NCBI GenBank assembly: GCA_041748655.1
Contig: JBGTCV010000143.1
Span: 62,001-126,000, forward strand
Direction of reading: 5' to 3'
Length of the DNA: 64,000 nucleotides
Source of the DNA: Leptofilum sp041748655
Lineage (GTDB): Bacteria > Chloroflexota > Anaerolineae > Promineifilales > Promineifilaceae
This document shows, piece after piece, positions 16,395-25,518 of the stretch. Both the position numbers and the translations under genes were made by a program. A model generated the notes under the pieces. That model searched no databases and was not told the origin of the DNA. It saw nothing but the letters and a program-made list of their open reading frames with translations. How positions within the stretch are numbered: the stretch's first letter is position 1; each line of letters starts with the position of its first letter.

Positions 16395-17432
16395 ATGACA
16401 ACTGCCGCAGTTTATGTTCCCGCCATTGCCCATACCAAAACCGGCCATCCTGAAAACGAGAAGCGCATTAGCCAAATTTTACCGTTTTTAGATCAGGCAG
16501 GTATGCTGGCAGACTTACGGTTACTGGACCCGACCGCTGTTACACTAGAGCAGCTGCGCCGGGTTCATGCTCCGGCCCTCATTGAGCGCGTTCGCGAAGT
16601 TTCGTCTAGCGGGGGCGGGGCGCTGGATCATGGGGATACGTATGTTACGCCGCAAAGCTATGAGTTGGCCCGATTGGCGGCGGGTTCGACGATTACGGCC
16701 GTTAATCACATTATGACGGGTAAGGTCAGAAATGGTTTTGCCCTGGTGCGTCCCCCCGGCCATCATGCCGAACGCAGCCGGGTGAGCGGCTTTTGTCTGT
16801 TCAACAATGTGGCTGCTGCGGCGCGGCAGGCACAGGCTGTCCACGGCGTCAAGCGTATTCTGATTCTGGATTTTGATGTGCATCATGGCAACGGCACCCA
16901 GGATATTTTTTACGACGATGATTCAGTCATGTTTATCTCCACGCATCTCTTTTTACCCCGCTCTTTTTACCCAGGGACTGGCGATCATAAAGAGTTGGGC
17001 AACGGGTTTGGGCATGGCTATACCATCAATGTGCCGCTGATACCTAATGTGGGAGATGTGGGTTACGGCCGTATCTTCGCCGAGCTAATCCGCCCCCTGG
17101 CTCAGCAATTTAAGCCAGAACTTATTTTGGTGTCGGCTGGATATGATGCCCATTGGCAAGACCCGCTGGCGATGGCCGGGCTGAGCCTGACCGGGTATGC
17201 CCACATGGCGCGGGCTTTGGTGACATTGGCGGATGAATTGGCAAACGGCCGTATTCTCTTCGTCCTGGAAGGGGGCTACCAGCCTCAGGCCCTTTCCTAC
17301 GGCATTCTCAACACCTTCTATGCACTCACCGGACAAGACAAAATCGTCGATCCACTGGGAGTTATGCCCCACAACGAGCAAGATATTACTCACCTCCTAC
17401 ATCAGCTAAAACGGCATCACTTGATTTATTAG
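16395..17432 (+). CDS. Histone deacetylase-family protein
   Basis: 345 residues of the arginase/deacetylase fold. RPPGHHAER holds the catalytic His pair (H123, H124). LDFDVHHGNGTQ supplies zinc ligands D161 and H163, and AGYDAHWQDP the third, D251. A catalytic Tyr is expected in the C-terminal EGGYQ segment. Bacterial members remove acetyl groups from acetyl-polyamines, acetyl-lysine or other amides; the substrate is not evident from context. TATAAT at 16347-16352 with a weak -35 may drive it. Confidence 0.94.
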   Translation: MTTAAVYVPAIAHTKTGHPENEKRISQILPFLDQAGMLADLRLLDPTAVTLEQLRRVHAPALIERVREVSSSGGGALDHGDTYVTPQSYELARLAAGSTITAVNHIMTGKVRNGFALVRPPGHHAERSRVSGFCLFNNVAAAARQAQAVHGVKRILILDFDVHHGNGTQDIFYDDDSVMFISTHLFLPRSFYPGTGDHKELGNGFGHGYTINVPLIPNVGDVGYGRIFAELIRPLAQQFKPELILVSAGYDAHWQDPLAMAGLSLTGYAHMARALVTLADELANGRILFVLEGGYQPQALSYGILNTFYALTGQDKIVDPLGVMPHNEQDITHLLHQLKRHHLIY

Positions 17433-17520
17433 TGGAAACTTTGCATAATATTTATGTTAGGTTGACAATAATAAGATAGTAGCCGTACCGCTTTCTTTTA
17501 TCATTTATAGAGGCGAAAAC

Positions 17521-20500
17521 GTGACAACAATTTTTTTGCATCACTACGTTGAGCAAGTTGAAAAACTGATCGACGACAACCGCCTGGTTGAAGCCATTGA
17601 ACATTGCCGACACATTTTACAAAACTATCCGCGCCACATAGACACCTACCGCGTGATGGGCAAGGCGCTGCTGGAAAAACAAGAGCACAGCGCTGCCAAC
17701 GATCTGTTTTTGCGCATCCTCTGCGCCGATCCCAACGATTTTATTAGCCATGTGGGGCTTTCCATTATTAATAAAGAGGAGCGCCAGACCGATCAGGCGT
17801 TGTGGCATCTGGAACGAGCTTACGAAATTCAGCCCTACAATGTGGCCATTCAGGGTGAACTGCGCAAGCTTTACGCTGCTCAAACGGATGCACGTCCTGG
17901 CGTTATACCGCTCACTCGTGGGGCGTTGGCCCGCCTGTACATGCAGGGGGAGCTGTATCAACAAGCCATCTCTGAGCTGCGGCGTATTTTGGCGGAAGAG
18001 CCGGATCGGATGGATTTGCAAGTGCTGCTGGCTGAAGCGCTCTGGCGCGACGATCAGCGGATTGATGCGGAAGAAGTTTGCTTGCAAATATTAGATGAGC
18101 TGCCCAACTGCATTGTGGCCAACGCGATTTTGGCCGAAATTTGGCTGCATACGGGGCGCATTCCCGAAGCCCAAAAATATTTACACCGCTTGCATGGCCT
18201 CACCTGGCAAACGCAAAATTTGCTGGACAAGGAAACAATTGAGGGCCAGACGTTTGCTACGGAAGGGGCATTTCCACTGCCTGCGGAAGCGTCGCTTGAT
18301 TTTCTGCAAACGGGAGGGGCTGAATCAGACAAGCCTGCCAAGCCAACTGATGATTGGGTGAAAGAGGTGAGGTTTGATGATCTGCCCACCGATGCAGCTG
18401 AACCTGATCAGGTTGTGCAAGAGACAGAAAGTGGCATGCACAGCTATGATTGGTTGGCTGATATTGGCGAGATGGCAGAGGATGAGGAAACGGCCGTTGC
18501 CAGTGAGTCCGATTGGTTCTCGCAGAGCCCGTCCAAGGAATCGCTCAATCTGTCTACGGGTGAACTAAGTGCAGAATGGCTGGCCGATCTGCGTAACCAG
18601 GATAGCGATTCTGGCTTCCAGCCGCTGGACATGGAAGAGATCCCCGATGATTTGTTTGAAGACACAAAGCCAGATGATAAAGCCTGGTTTGCCGACGAAG
18701 ATAAGATTTCCGACGAGGAGATTGCTGCTTTTGGGCTGGATTTGGACGATACGGCCGTTCCCTCCGAAACATCCCCCCTGGCCGAAGGCTTGCCCAACTG
18801 GCTAGACGCTTTGGCCGATGATGAACCTGCCATTGAGATCGACGCCACCAGTTTAATGGATGACAGCCTGATAAACTGGGCCGACAGCGAACCACCCGTC
18901 GTCCAGGAGCCTAAAACACCTTTCTGGCTTTCTGAAATGGCGGATGAAGAGATAGGAGCCGTGCAGCTAGATCCTGAAGATATGTTGGACTGGATGAATG
19001 AGCCCGATGAAGAGGAATTTGAAGAGGCATTGGCAGACGATGAGTTGTTGGCTGATGAAGAAGATGAGCGGCTGGAAGATGATCTCTCCTTTTTGGATGA
19101 GATAGCTCTGCCAGAAGAAGACGCTTCCCAAAATGCCGAATTGGAATTTGGGCCAACAGTCGTATTAAACATAGACGAAACCGATGAGGCCGCCCCTGTG
19201 ACCTCAGACACCGATGCTTTGGGTGGCGCTGATGATTGGCTGGCAGCCCTGACCGAAGACGGCCTTGATGAGACGTTTGCCTGGGATGACGTAACTGCTG
19301 CCGGAAAAGCGCAAACGTTCGAGGAAATAGACCTGGAAGCCAGTACTGACGCGTTGGCTGCCCTGAGTGATGCCGATGATTGGCTGCAATCTGCTGCGGC
19401 AGACCTGGATGCCATGCTAGAAATGGATGAACTAGAAGAAGACGAGTTCCCCAACCTGGCCATTCCTGAATTAGAAGGTGACGACATCACCACTGTGCCA
19501 GATTGGCTCGATCAAGAAGAAATTGACCTACCAGAGGAATCGGAGGCCGCCGTGAGTAGTGAAAACGATCCCGAAAAGACGCCCAAACCAGAAGAGCCGG
19601 AAATGGAGCCAGCCGACGCGCTCGATTGGCTGGATGAATTGACGTCTGAACCGGAAGAGGATGCCCCCCCCTTGCCGGAACCACCCATTGAGACGGAAGG
19701 CATGCCCAGTTGGTTGAACAGTGCCAAAGACGATTCGGATGTGGAAATGGTGGATGAATGGAATTCTGCCTCGGCAGATATTCCTGATTGGCTGCAAGAG
19801 TCAGTTAGTCTGGCAGACCTGGACAATGACGAAGCGCTGCTCGATGAAGATTTCGACGCTGGTTCGGGTCTGACCGGTTTGCTTGCTGAGATGGACGTGA
19901 CGGATGAACCGCTCCCCATAGACCAGATGGATTCTTTGTTTTCTGATTGGGTTGATGAGGACGACGATAGCAGCCTGACAGAGCAGTCTGGCGGCGTAGA
20001 GCTGGCAGATGAAACCCGTCTGTCTGGTGCAGACGCTTTCGACGACGACTTGTTTGCTGATGATTTTGTGGACGAAACGGCCGTTCCCGACCAGCCAAAA
20101 GAACCGGAAGAGATGGGACTCACCGGTTTGCTCTCTAACCTCACTTTTGACGAAGCCGAAGCCAGTGATGCTGGTCTCAGTTACGATGACACCAAAGAGT
20201 TTTTGTCTCGGCTTCTGGCAGATGTGCCAGACGATGAAATTGACAATTTCCTGTTTGATGACTTGACCGCCGACGATGAGGCGAGCAGTTCCTTCGATAT
20301 GATCGATTTGGATGATCTAGAGCATTTCGATATGGAAGAGATTAGCCTCACTGCCATGCTCTCTGCCTCTGACACAGAAGAAGAAGCGGAAGCTGAGGCA
20401 GGGTTCGCCGCTGATGAGGATGATTGGTTGTCTGATTTGGCCAGTTTAGCGGATAGTGAGCAGGAGCCAGAAGCGGCGGCTGAGGCGCAACCTGGCCTGA

Positions 20501-23500
20501 CGGGCATGTTGGCTAATTTGTGGCCAGATGAAGCAGGGGATGAAGTGGATGAGGAAACGGAAACGGCCGTTTCTACTGACGCTACCTTGCCAGAGCTAGA
20601 CGATTACCCAACGGATGAGTTGAGCCTTACGGAACTGCTCGCTGGCATTGATTACGCGGCTGATGCTGTCGATACGGAACCCAATCTGTATGATTACGAT
20701 ATTCAACCAGTTGAACCTTCTCTCACAGAAATGCCGTCGGAAATTGAGGTAGACCCTGAATCTGAGGAGGAAGACCTGCCCGTCTCAGCCGAAGACACCA
20801 CCTGGCTTACGCAACTAGAGGCCGATACCGGTGCCCTTCGGCAGCAGCAGGACCGCGATGATTTTGATATGGCTGAAGAATCTGGCCTGGATTGGCTCAC
20901 GGTGCCAGAGGAGCCGGAAGAAAAACCCGCCCCTCCGTTAGAACCAGAACCTATCGCAGCAGAGGTAACGGAGCCAGACGGCGCTCTGGAAGATTGGGAC
21001 GATGCCATGTCCTGGTTAGAGGATCTGGCTGCCCAGCAAGACGAGCCGGTTGAAGAACTGCCCAGCATCGCCGAAACAATGCTGGATGAAGAGTTGGATT
21101 CGGCCGAAGCGCTCATGTCAGCCTCTCCAACAGCCAGCAGCATGGATTGGCTGGATGAATTGACCAGCGCTGAATCCGAAGAGGATGATTGGGACGCAGA
21201 ATTTGCGGAAGAGGAGCCGGAGTCGGCCAAAGACGCGCCGATGGCCGAAGCCAAGCCAAAGCTTGACCTGGACGATCTGGCGCATGATGATGAAATCTCC
21301 TGGCTGGATCAATTGGCCACCGACAATCTGGACAGATCTCGATGGGATAAAGAAGAGGATGAGGCTGAAACCGTGGCCGAACCGGGAGAAACGCTGGAAC
21401 AAGCGCCAGATGATCATGCCTGGCTGGATGAGTTGGCTGCTGGCGACGACCTGGCAGACACGTTTGAATTTGAAGAAGCAATGCCAGACTTTGCCAGCCC
21501 GACCGATACCTTCGACCCGGATCAGCTTGAAGAGATGGCTGATTTGGATACGGCCGTTGACGAACAAGACCTCGGTTGGCTGGACACGATGATAGATGAA
21601 TCTGACACAGGGTTTGCTGACGACGACTTTGAAGAAGAAACGGAAGCAGAACCGATTGTAACTGGCGTAACCGATGCGCTTAGAGAAAGCAGCGGAATCG
21701 CCGAAGCCGAAGCTGACCTGGAAGAGGCGCTGGCCTGGCTGGATGAGCTGGATGAAGAGTTAGAAGTCGATTGGCTGGATGAAGCGCCGCCTACTCAGGT
21801 GAATTTGCAGCCCGACGAACCAGACTTGGCTGAGGAACCTGAAACGATTATTGTCGTGCCGGAGCCAGATACGTTGACATTGGCGCTGAACCGACTGGAG
21901 CAGCAGGTGTTGCAAGAAGGTATTGCTGTACCCGTTACGGCCGTACTCCCTCTTGCCCTTTCCCAGGATGAACTTGATGCTGCACTCGACTGGATTGAGC
22001 AGGCCGAAGCAGCGCCAGCGGTTGAGCCAGAATTGGAAGACGATGATGTTTGGCTGGAAACGGCCGTTGCCGATGACGATGATGAAGGCGACGAAGAAGA
22101 TGGATACGAAGACGACTTCGACATGGCCGCCATGTCAGACGATCCCGAAGCGTGGCTGGATCAGCTGCTAAGTGATGATCTCGACCAGGATGTGGCTGTG
22201 GAGCCGTCCCCCATCCAGCTCAGTGAAGACGACATGTTTGCCACAGGCGACACCGCCGAACCAGACGCCGCGCCAGCAGAACCCCCTGCCGATACCCTTC
22301 TGGACGATCTTACTCTGGATGGCCTGCCCGATGACCCCGATGCGGCCATCGCCTGGCTGGGCCAGCTGGCAAGCGACGATGATGATGATGTTGATCTGGC
22401 GCCAGAATCGCCAGCCATTCAGCTAGATGACGATGAGGTTTATGACTTTGATGGGTCGGATCAACCGGCTGCTGAACTGGACGAGATCGATTCCGCTGCC
22501 TTTGATTTTGCCAGCATGGAAGATGATCCCGAAGCATGGTTGGAGCAAATGCTGAGTGGCGGCATAGACATGGATATCGATATGGAACCGCCGCCGATCA
22601 AACCGAGCGAAGATGCCATGTTCGTGACCAGCGATGCACCTGCCGCCGAACCTGAGGCCGAACCGGAACCTGAGTTGGCAGCTTTGCCAGAACCGCTTGA
22701 AGAAGCAGAGATGCCTGAACTGTTTGCTGCGGTAGACGAGACCGATTCCGTTGCTATTGATATTGCCGGTATGGAAGATGATCCAGAAGCATGGCTGGAA
22801 CAGATGCTGAGTGGCGAATTTGATATGGATGTGGAAATGGAACCACCGCCTATCAAGCCCAGCGAAGACGCCATGTTTGTCACTGACGATGGTCGCAGCT
22901 ATGAAGAACTCCCTGCTGACGCGGCAGAGATAGATGATGCTGCCGGTGAGATTGAGTTTGTAGATATGTTTAGCGACACCGAGACAGACATCATTGCCGA
23001 TGTGCCCGACGATCCAGATGAGGCGATGGCCTGGCTGGAGCAGTTGGCTGCCCGGCAGGGTGCCGCCATCGATGAACTGCCCAGCGTGACAGATCCAGAC
23101 GCAGAGCTTGAATTGCCCAACTGGATGAATCTGGACCTGGCAGAACTGGCAGCGGAGCCCGATTTGACGTTGGCCGATGAAGGTGAGGATAATGAAACGG
23201 CCGTTTCTCTCGAAGCCGACCTGTCTGATGAAGATATTGACTTCGACCTGCCTGATTGGCTTGATCAGCCCACCGATGGCCAAAAGTCGGGGCAAACTGG
23301 CTGGCTGCGCAGTTTACCCGATGTGGACATGGAAACCTGGCTCACCGCTGAAGAAGAAGCCACCCTGGTTGGACCAGTGGAAGAAGTGACGCTTCCCGAC
23401 ACCGGCCCATTGAAAGCGCCGGCCCCAAGATCATCGCCGGTCGAGGTGGATGATAATTTGTTTGAGCCAGTGCCGGAACCTTCCAGCGGCGCGTACAGCG

Positions 23501-23751
23501 TGGATGAGGGCGAACTTCATTCAGCTCAACAAGCGTTGGCAGACGGCCGTATCACTGAAGCCATCGCCCAGTTCAACACATTAGTAGCCGCTGGTTCTGG
23601 CATGATGACGATCATTGCCGAACTGGAACAGGCTGCAAGCATACACCCGCAAGCGCCCGCTCTGTCTCAGGTGTTGGGCGATGCTTACATGCGGAACGGC
23701 CAGCTGCAAAAAGCACTCACTGCCTACCGAACCGCACTAGACCAGATGTAG
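17521..23751 (+). CDS. Giant acidic TPR protein with repeated WLDEL and LTGLL motifs
   Basis: 2076 residues from a GTG start with GAGG 6-9 bases upstream. Residues about 1-235 are TPR-like helical repeats (VEAIEHCRHILQNYP, YQQAISELRRILAEEP). The last 90 residues carry more (ITEAIAQFNTLVAAG, LQKALTAYRTALDQM). Between them lie about 1,700 residues of very acidic, probably disordered sequence, rich in Asp, Glu, Ala and Pro, with no signal peptide. Two short motifs recur: Trp-Leu-Asp-Glu-Leu types (DWLDELTS, AWLDELAAG) and Leu-Thr-Gly-Leu-Leu types (GLTGLLAEM, SLTELLAGI). A longer block, DDPEAWLEQMLSG to PPPIKPSEDAMFV, occurs twice in near-identical form (from about 22510 and 22765), with a weaker copy at about 22138. 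A scaffold role is inference. Confidence 0.9.
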   Translation: MTTIFLHHYVEQVEKLIDDNRLVEAIEHCRHILQNYPRHIDTYRVMGKALLEKQEHSAANDLFLRILCADPNDFISHVGLSIINKEERQTDQALWHLERAYEIQPYNVAIQGELRKLYAAQTDARPGVIPLTRGALARLYMQGELYQQAISELRRILAEEPDRMDLQVLLAEALWRDDQRIDAEEVCLQILDELPNCIVANAILAEIWLHTGRIPEAQKYLHRLHGLTWQTQNLLDKETIEGQTFATEGAFPLPAEASLDFLQTGGAESDKPAKPTDDWVKEVRFDDLPTDAAEPDQVVQETESGMHSYDWLADIGEMAEDEETAVASESDWFSQSPSKESLNLSTGELSAEWLADLRNQDSDSGFQPLDMEEIPDDLFEDTKPDDKAWFADEDKISDEEIAAFGLDLDDTAVPSETSPLAEGLPNWLDALADDEPAIEIDATSLMDDSLINWADSEPPVVQEPKTPFWLSEMADEEIGAVQLDPEDMLDWMNEPDEEEFEEALADDELLADEEDERLEDDLSFLDEIALPEEDASQNAELEFGPTVVLNIDETDEAAPVTSDTDALGGADDWLAALTEDGLDETFAWDDVTAAGKAQTFEEIDLEASTDALAALSDADDWLQSAAADLDAMLEMDELEEDEFPNLAIPELEGDDITTVPDWLDQEEIDLPEESEAAVSSENDPEKTPKPEEPEMEPADALDWLDELTSEPEEDAPPLPEPPIETEGMPSWLNSAKDDSDVEMVDEWNSASADIPDWLQESVSLADLDNDEALLDEDFDAGSGLTGLLAEMDVTDEPLPIDQMDSLFSDWVDEDDDSSLTEQSGGVELADETRLSGADAFDDDLFADDFVDETAVPDQPKEPEEMGLTGLLSNLTFDEAEASDAGLSYDDTKEFLSRLLADVPDDEIDNFLFDDLTADDEASSSFDMIDLDDLEHFDMEEISLTAMLSASDTEEEAEAEAGFAADEDDWLSDLASLADSEQEPEAAAEAQPGLTGMLANLWPDEAGDEVDEETETAVSTDATLPELDDYPTDELSLTELLAGIDYAADAVDTEPNLYDYDIQPVEPSLTEMPSEIEVDPESEEEDLPVSAEDTTWLTQLEADTGALRQQQDRDDFDMAEESGLDWLTVPEEPEEKPAPPLEPEPIAAEVTEPDGALEDWDDAMSWLEDLAAQQDEPVEELPSIAETMLDEELDSAEALMSASPTASSMDWLDELTSAESEEDDWDAEFAEEEPESAKDAPMAEAKPKLDLDDLAHDDEISWLDQLATDNLDRSRWDKEEDEAETVAEPGETLEQAPDDHAWLDELAAGDDLADTFEFEEAMPDFASPTDTFDPDQLEEMADLDTAVDEQDLGWLDTMIDESDTGFADDDFEEETEAEPIVTGVTDALRESSGIAEAEADLEEALAWLDELDEELEVDWLDEAPPTQVNLQPDEPDLAEEPETIIVVPEPDTLTLALNRLEQQVLQEGIAVPVTAVLPLALSQDELDAALDWIEQAEAAPAVEPELEDDDVWLETAVADDDDEGDEEDGYEDDFDMAAMSDDPEAWLDQLLSDDLDQDVAVEPSPIQLSEDDMFATGDTAEPDAAPAEPPADTLLDDLTLDGLPDDPDAAIAWLGQLASDDDDDVDLAPESPAIQLDDDEVYDFDGSDQPAAELDEIDSAAFDFASMEDDPEAWLEQMLSGGIDMDIDMEPPPIKPSEDAMFVTSDAPAAEPEAEPEPELAALPEPLEEAEMPELFAAVDETDSVAIDIAGMEDDPEAWLEQMLSGEFDMDVEMEPPPIKPSEDAMFVTDDGRSYEELPADAAEIDDAAGEIEFVDMFSDTETDIIADVPDDPDEAMAWLEQLAARQGAAIDELPSVTDPDAELELPNWMNLDLAELAAEPDLTLADEGEDNETAVSLEADLSDEDIDFDLPDWLDQPTDGQKSGQTGWLRSLPDVDMETWLTAEEEATLVGPVEEVTLPDTGPLKAPAPRSSPVEVDDNLFEPVPEPSSGAYSVDEGELHSAQQALADGRITEAIAQFNTLVAAGSGMMTIIAELEQAASIHPQAPALSQVLGDAYMRNGQLQKALTAYRTALDQM

Positions 23752-23797
23752 TTCTTGCGATTTTGGTCTATTTGGGTGACAATTGAACCCATTCTGA

Positions 23798-23812
23798 CCG
23801 GGATTATCCCGG
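23798..23812. repeat. Small hairpin CCGGGATTATCCCGG
   Basis: A near-perfect 15-base palindrome 46 bases after the giant-gene stop and before the terminator. Its function is unknown. Confidence 0.45.
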
Positions 23813-23838
23813 CCTGGGAGTGAGTAAGTTACAATGTG

Positions 23839-23874
23839 AAAAGGCAGCGAAGCTGAAGCAAGCTGCCTTTTTTT
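23839..23874 (+). terminator. Rho-independent terminator
   Basis: AAAGGCAGC and GCTGCCTTT form the stem around a 13-base loop and are followed by more T. It separates the giant TPR gene from ndk. Confidence 0.85.
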
Positions 23875-23906
23875 GCGTCAAAAATCAATAATATGGAGCA
23901 ATAAAC

Positions 23907-24356
23907 ATGGAACGTACCTTAATTTTGGTAAAACCAGATGGCGTACAGCGCGGTCTGATGGGTGAGATTGTGCATCGCTTTGAGCGACGCGGCTTGAAGC
24001 TGATCGGCATGAAATTTATCCAGATGAGCGAAGAATTGGCCAATCAACATTACGCGGTGCATAGGGAACGGCCGTTTTTCAACGATCTCGTCTCCTACAT
24101 CACTTCTGGCCCCGTGCTGGCAATGGTGTGGGAAGGCAAAGACGCCGTTGCCGCCGCCCGTGCTACCATCGGCAGCACCAAACCCGCCGAAGCCACCCCC
24201 GGCAGCATTCGTGGCGATTTTGGCATGGAGATTGGCCGTAACCTGGTACACGGCTCCGACAGCCCAGAAAATGGCGTCAAAGAAGCCAACCTTTTCTTCA
24301 AGCCAGAAGAACTTGTCTCCTGGAATCGCGCCACCGAAGCGTGGATTTGCGAATAA
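23907..24356 (+). CDS. ndk: Nucleoside diphosphate kinase
   Basis: 149 residues, the usual length. It begins MERTLILVKPDGVQRGL with the Lys of the nucleotide site. The phosphorylated histidine is H115 in NLVHGSDS. The enzyme balances NTP and dNTP pools by transferring the gamma phosphate. A GGAG lies 12 bases before the ATG. It sits alone between two terminators, so it is probably monocistronic. Confidence 0.98.
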   Translation: MERTLILVKPDGVQRGLMGEIVHRFERRGLKLIGMKFIQMSEELANQHYAVHRERPFFNDLVSYITSGPVLAMVWEGKDAVAAARATIGSTKPAEATPGSIRGDFGMEIGRNLVHGSDSPENGVKEANLFFKPEELVSWNRATEAWICE

Positions 24357-24383
24357 ATTTTCTTATTCGCAATGCCTGAACAT

Positions 24384-24425
24384 AAAAAGCCTGCCTTCTC
24401 AGCCAGAGAAGGCAGGCTTTTTTTA
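24384..24425. terminator. Bidirectional terminator between ndk and rsfS
   Basis: A 17-bp stem (AAAAAGCCTGCCTTCTC with its complement) has a 5-base loop, an A-run on the left and a T-run on the right. It can therefore end transcription from both convergent genes. Confidence 0.9.
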
Positions 24426-24447
24426 TCGCTTAATGGTGATCAGCCGA

Positions 24448-24837
24448 TCATGTCATTCGCATAACGATATGGGCACTGTCCCACAATCCTTCCAGATCAT
24501 AATAATCGCGTGTCTCCGGCGAAAAAAGATGAACTAGCAAGTCACCAAAATCGACCAAAACCCAGCCAGATTCAGGTGAACCTTCTACACTTTTGGCCAG
24601 AGCCTCTGCTTTTTGTTTGGCATCCTGAGCCACGCTGCTGGCCATTGCCCGCAGTTGGCGATCGTTTTCGCCATTGCAAATGAGAAAATAGTCGGCAAAC
24701 ACAGCCTGCTCACGCAAATCCAAGAGCGTAATATCGCTCCCCTTTTTATCTAATAATGTTTCCACCAACAAATGAGCTAATTCTAAACTTTCCAGATCTT
24801 CACCTCCAATGTGTGTGAACTGCTGCGATTGTAGCAT
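24448..24837 (-). CDS. rsfS: Ribosomal silencing factor RsfS
   Basis: 129 residues from the ATG at 24837. The Iojap/DUF143 core is clear: DITLLDLREQAVFADYFLICNG, then GWVLVDFGDLLVHLFSPETRDYYDLEGLW. It binds ribosomal protein L14 (uL14) and blocks subunit joining in starvation. The start is doubtful. A promoter (24828-24857) would place its -10 box across this ATG, while GGAGGTG at 24801-24807 stands 5-6 bases before an in-frame CTG at 24793-24795. Starting there gives the usual family N-terminus. Confidence 0.95.
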   Translation of the reverse strand: MLQSQQFTHIGGEDLESLELAHLLVETLLDKKGSDITLLDLREQAVFADYFLICNGENDRQLRAMASSVAQDAKQKAEALAKSVEGSPESGWVLVDFGDLLVHLFSPETRDYYDLEGLWDSAHIVMRMT

Positions 24838-24857
24838 GGAGCTTCAACTGCTGACAA
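24828..24857 (-). promoter_or_regulatory. Sigma70-type promoter of rsfS
   Basis: On the minus strand TTGTCA and TACAAT are separated by 18 bases. The -10 box overlaps the region of the first ATG, favouring a downstream start codon. Confidence 0.55.
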
Positions 24858-24960
24858 GAAGCGGTTGCAACTTCTAGGGCAGGGCCTTACAATTAGAGCG
24901 AATGTTCTACTTGCACTTTTTTTAGTAGAGCCATCCTTGGATATACAAAAGGAGAGTCTT

Positions 24961-25431
24961 GTGTCTGAAACCCCGTACGAAATTCCCCCCCGTGCCGTGC
25001 CGGAAAATGATGCTGGTTATTTTGAAAAAATTACGCAGGCAGTGTTTCAGGCGGGCTTTAGCTGGCAGGTGATCCGCAGCAAATGGCCCGGCTTTCAGCG
25101 GGCGTTTAATCAGTTTGATGTAGATCAGGTGGCGGCCTTTACCCCGGTTGATGTGGAGCGATTGTTGGAGGATAAGGGGATTGTGCGAAACGGCCGTAAA
25201 ATTGAAGCTACCCTCACAAACGGCCGTATCTGCCAGGAACTCATCGCCCAACACGGCTCCTTCCACGCCTACCTGCGCACGCTAGACGGTCACACCTACG
25301 ATGAGCGCTCCAAGCAGTTTTGCAAGAAGTTTAAGTTCATGGGGCCAATGGGCGCCTACTTTTTCTTTTGGTCTGTGGGCGAAGATGTGCCAGAATACCA
25401 TGAGTGGCGCGCCCAAAACGAAAATAAATGA
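24961..25431 (+). CDS. DNA-3-methyladenine glycosylase I-like protein
   Basis: 156 residues from the GTG at 24961, chosen for the AGGAGA 8 bases upstream. It resembles Tag, the helix-hairpin-helix glycosylase that removes 3-methyladenine. The matching parts are FQAGFSWQVIRSKWPGFQRAF, then FTPVDVERLLEDKGIVRNGRKI, and MGPMGAYFFFWSVGE. The C-terminal zinc-binding His/Cys of classical Tag is not obvious, so it may be a divergent family member. Two ACGGCCGT copies lie 30 bases apart (25190, 25220), both read as NGR. Confidence 0.85.
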   Translation: MSETPYEIPPRAVPENDAGYFEKITQAVFQAGFSWQVIRSKWPGFQRAFNQFDVDQVAAFTPVDVERLLEDKGIVRNGRKIEATLTNGRICQELIAQHGSFHAYLRTLDGHTYDERSKQFCKKFKFMGPMGAYFFFWSVGEDVPEYHEWRAQNENK

Positions 25432-25435
25432 GCAA

Positions 25436-25510
25436 ACCGCTGAGAGCGCAGAGCACGCGGAGATTGAGAATACCCAGAAAGCCTCAGCGTTCTCCGCGTT
25501 CTCTGCGGTA
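25436..25510. repeat. Word-type inverted repeat (CGCAGAG / GCGGAGA)
   Basis: ACCGCTGAGAGCGCAGAGC words are answered by CAGCGTTCTCCGCGTTCTCTGCGGT. The hairpin fills the gap between the Tag-like gene and xseA and ends 8 bases before the xseA ATG. Confidence 0.7.
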
Positions 25511-25518
25511 AATAAAAA

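Noticed and set aside
18444..19493. Serine-rich antisense frame in the giant acidic gene
   Set aside because: GAT/GAA-rich codons read backwards give Ser runs; the sense protein has TPR ends and a proper start.
22423..23295. Antisense frame in the acidic repeat region
   Set aside because: Shadow of the repeated sense sequence; no ribosome site or family features.
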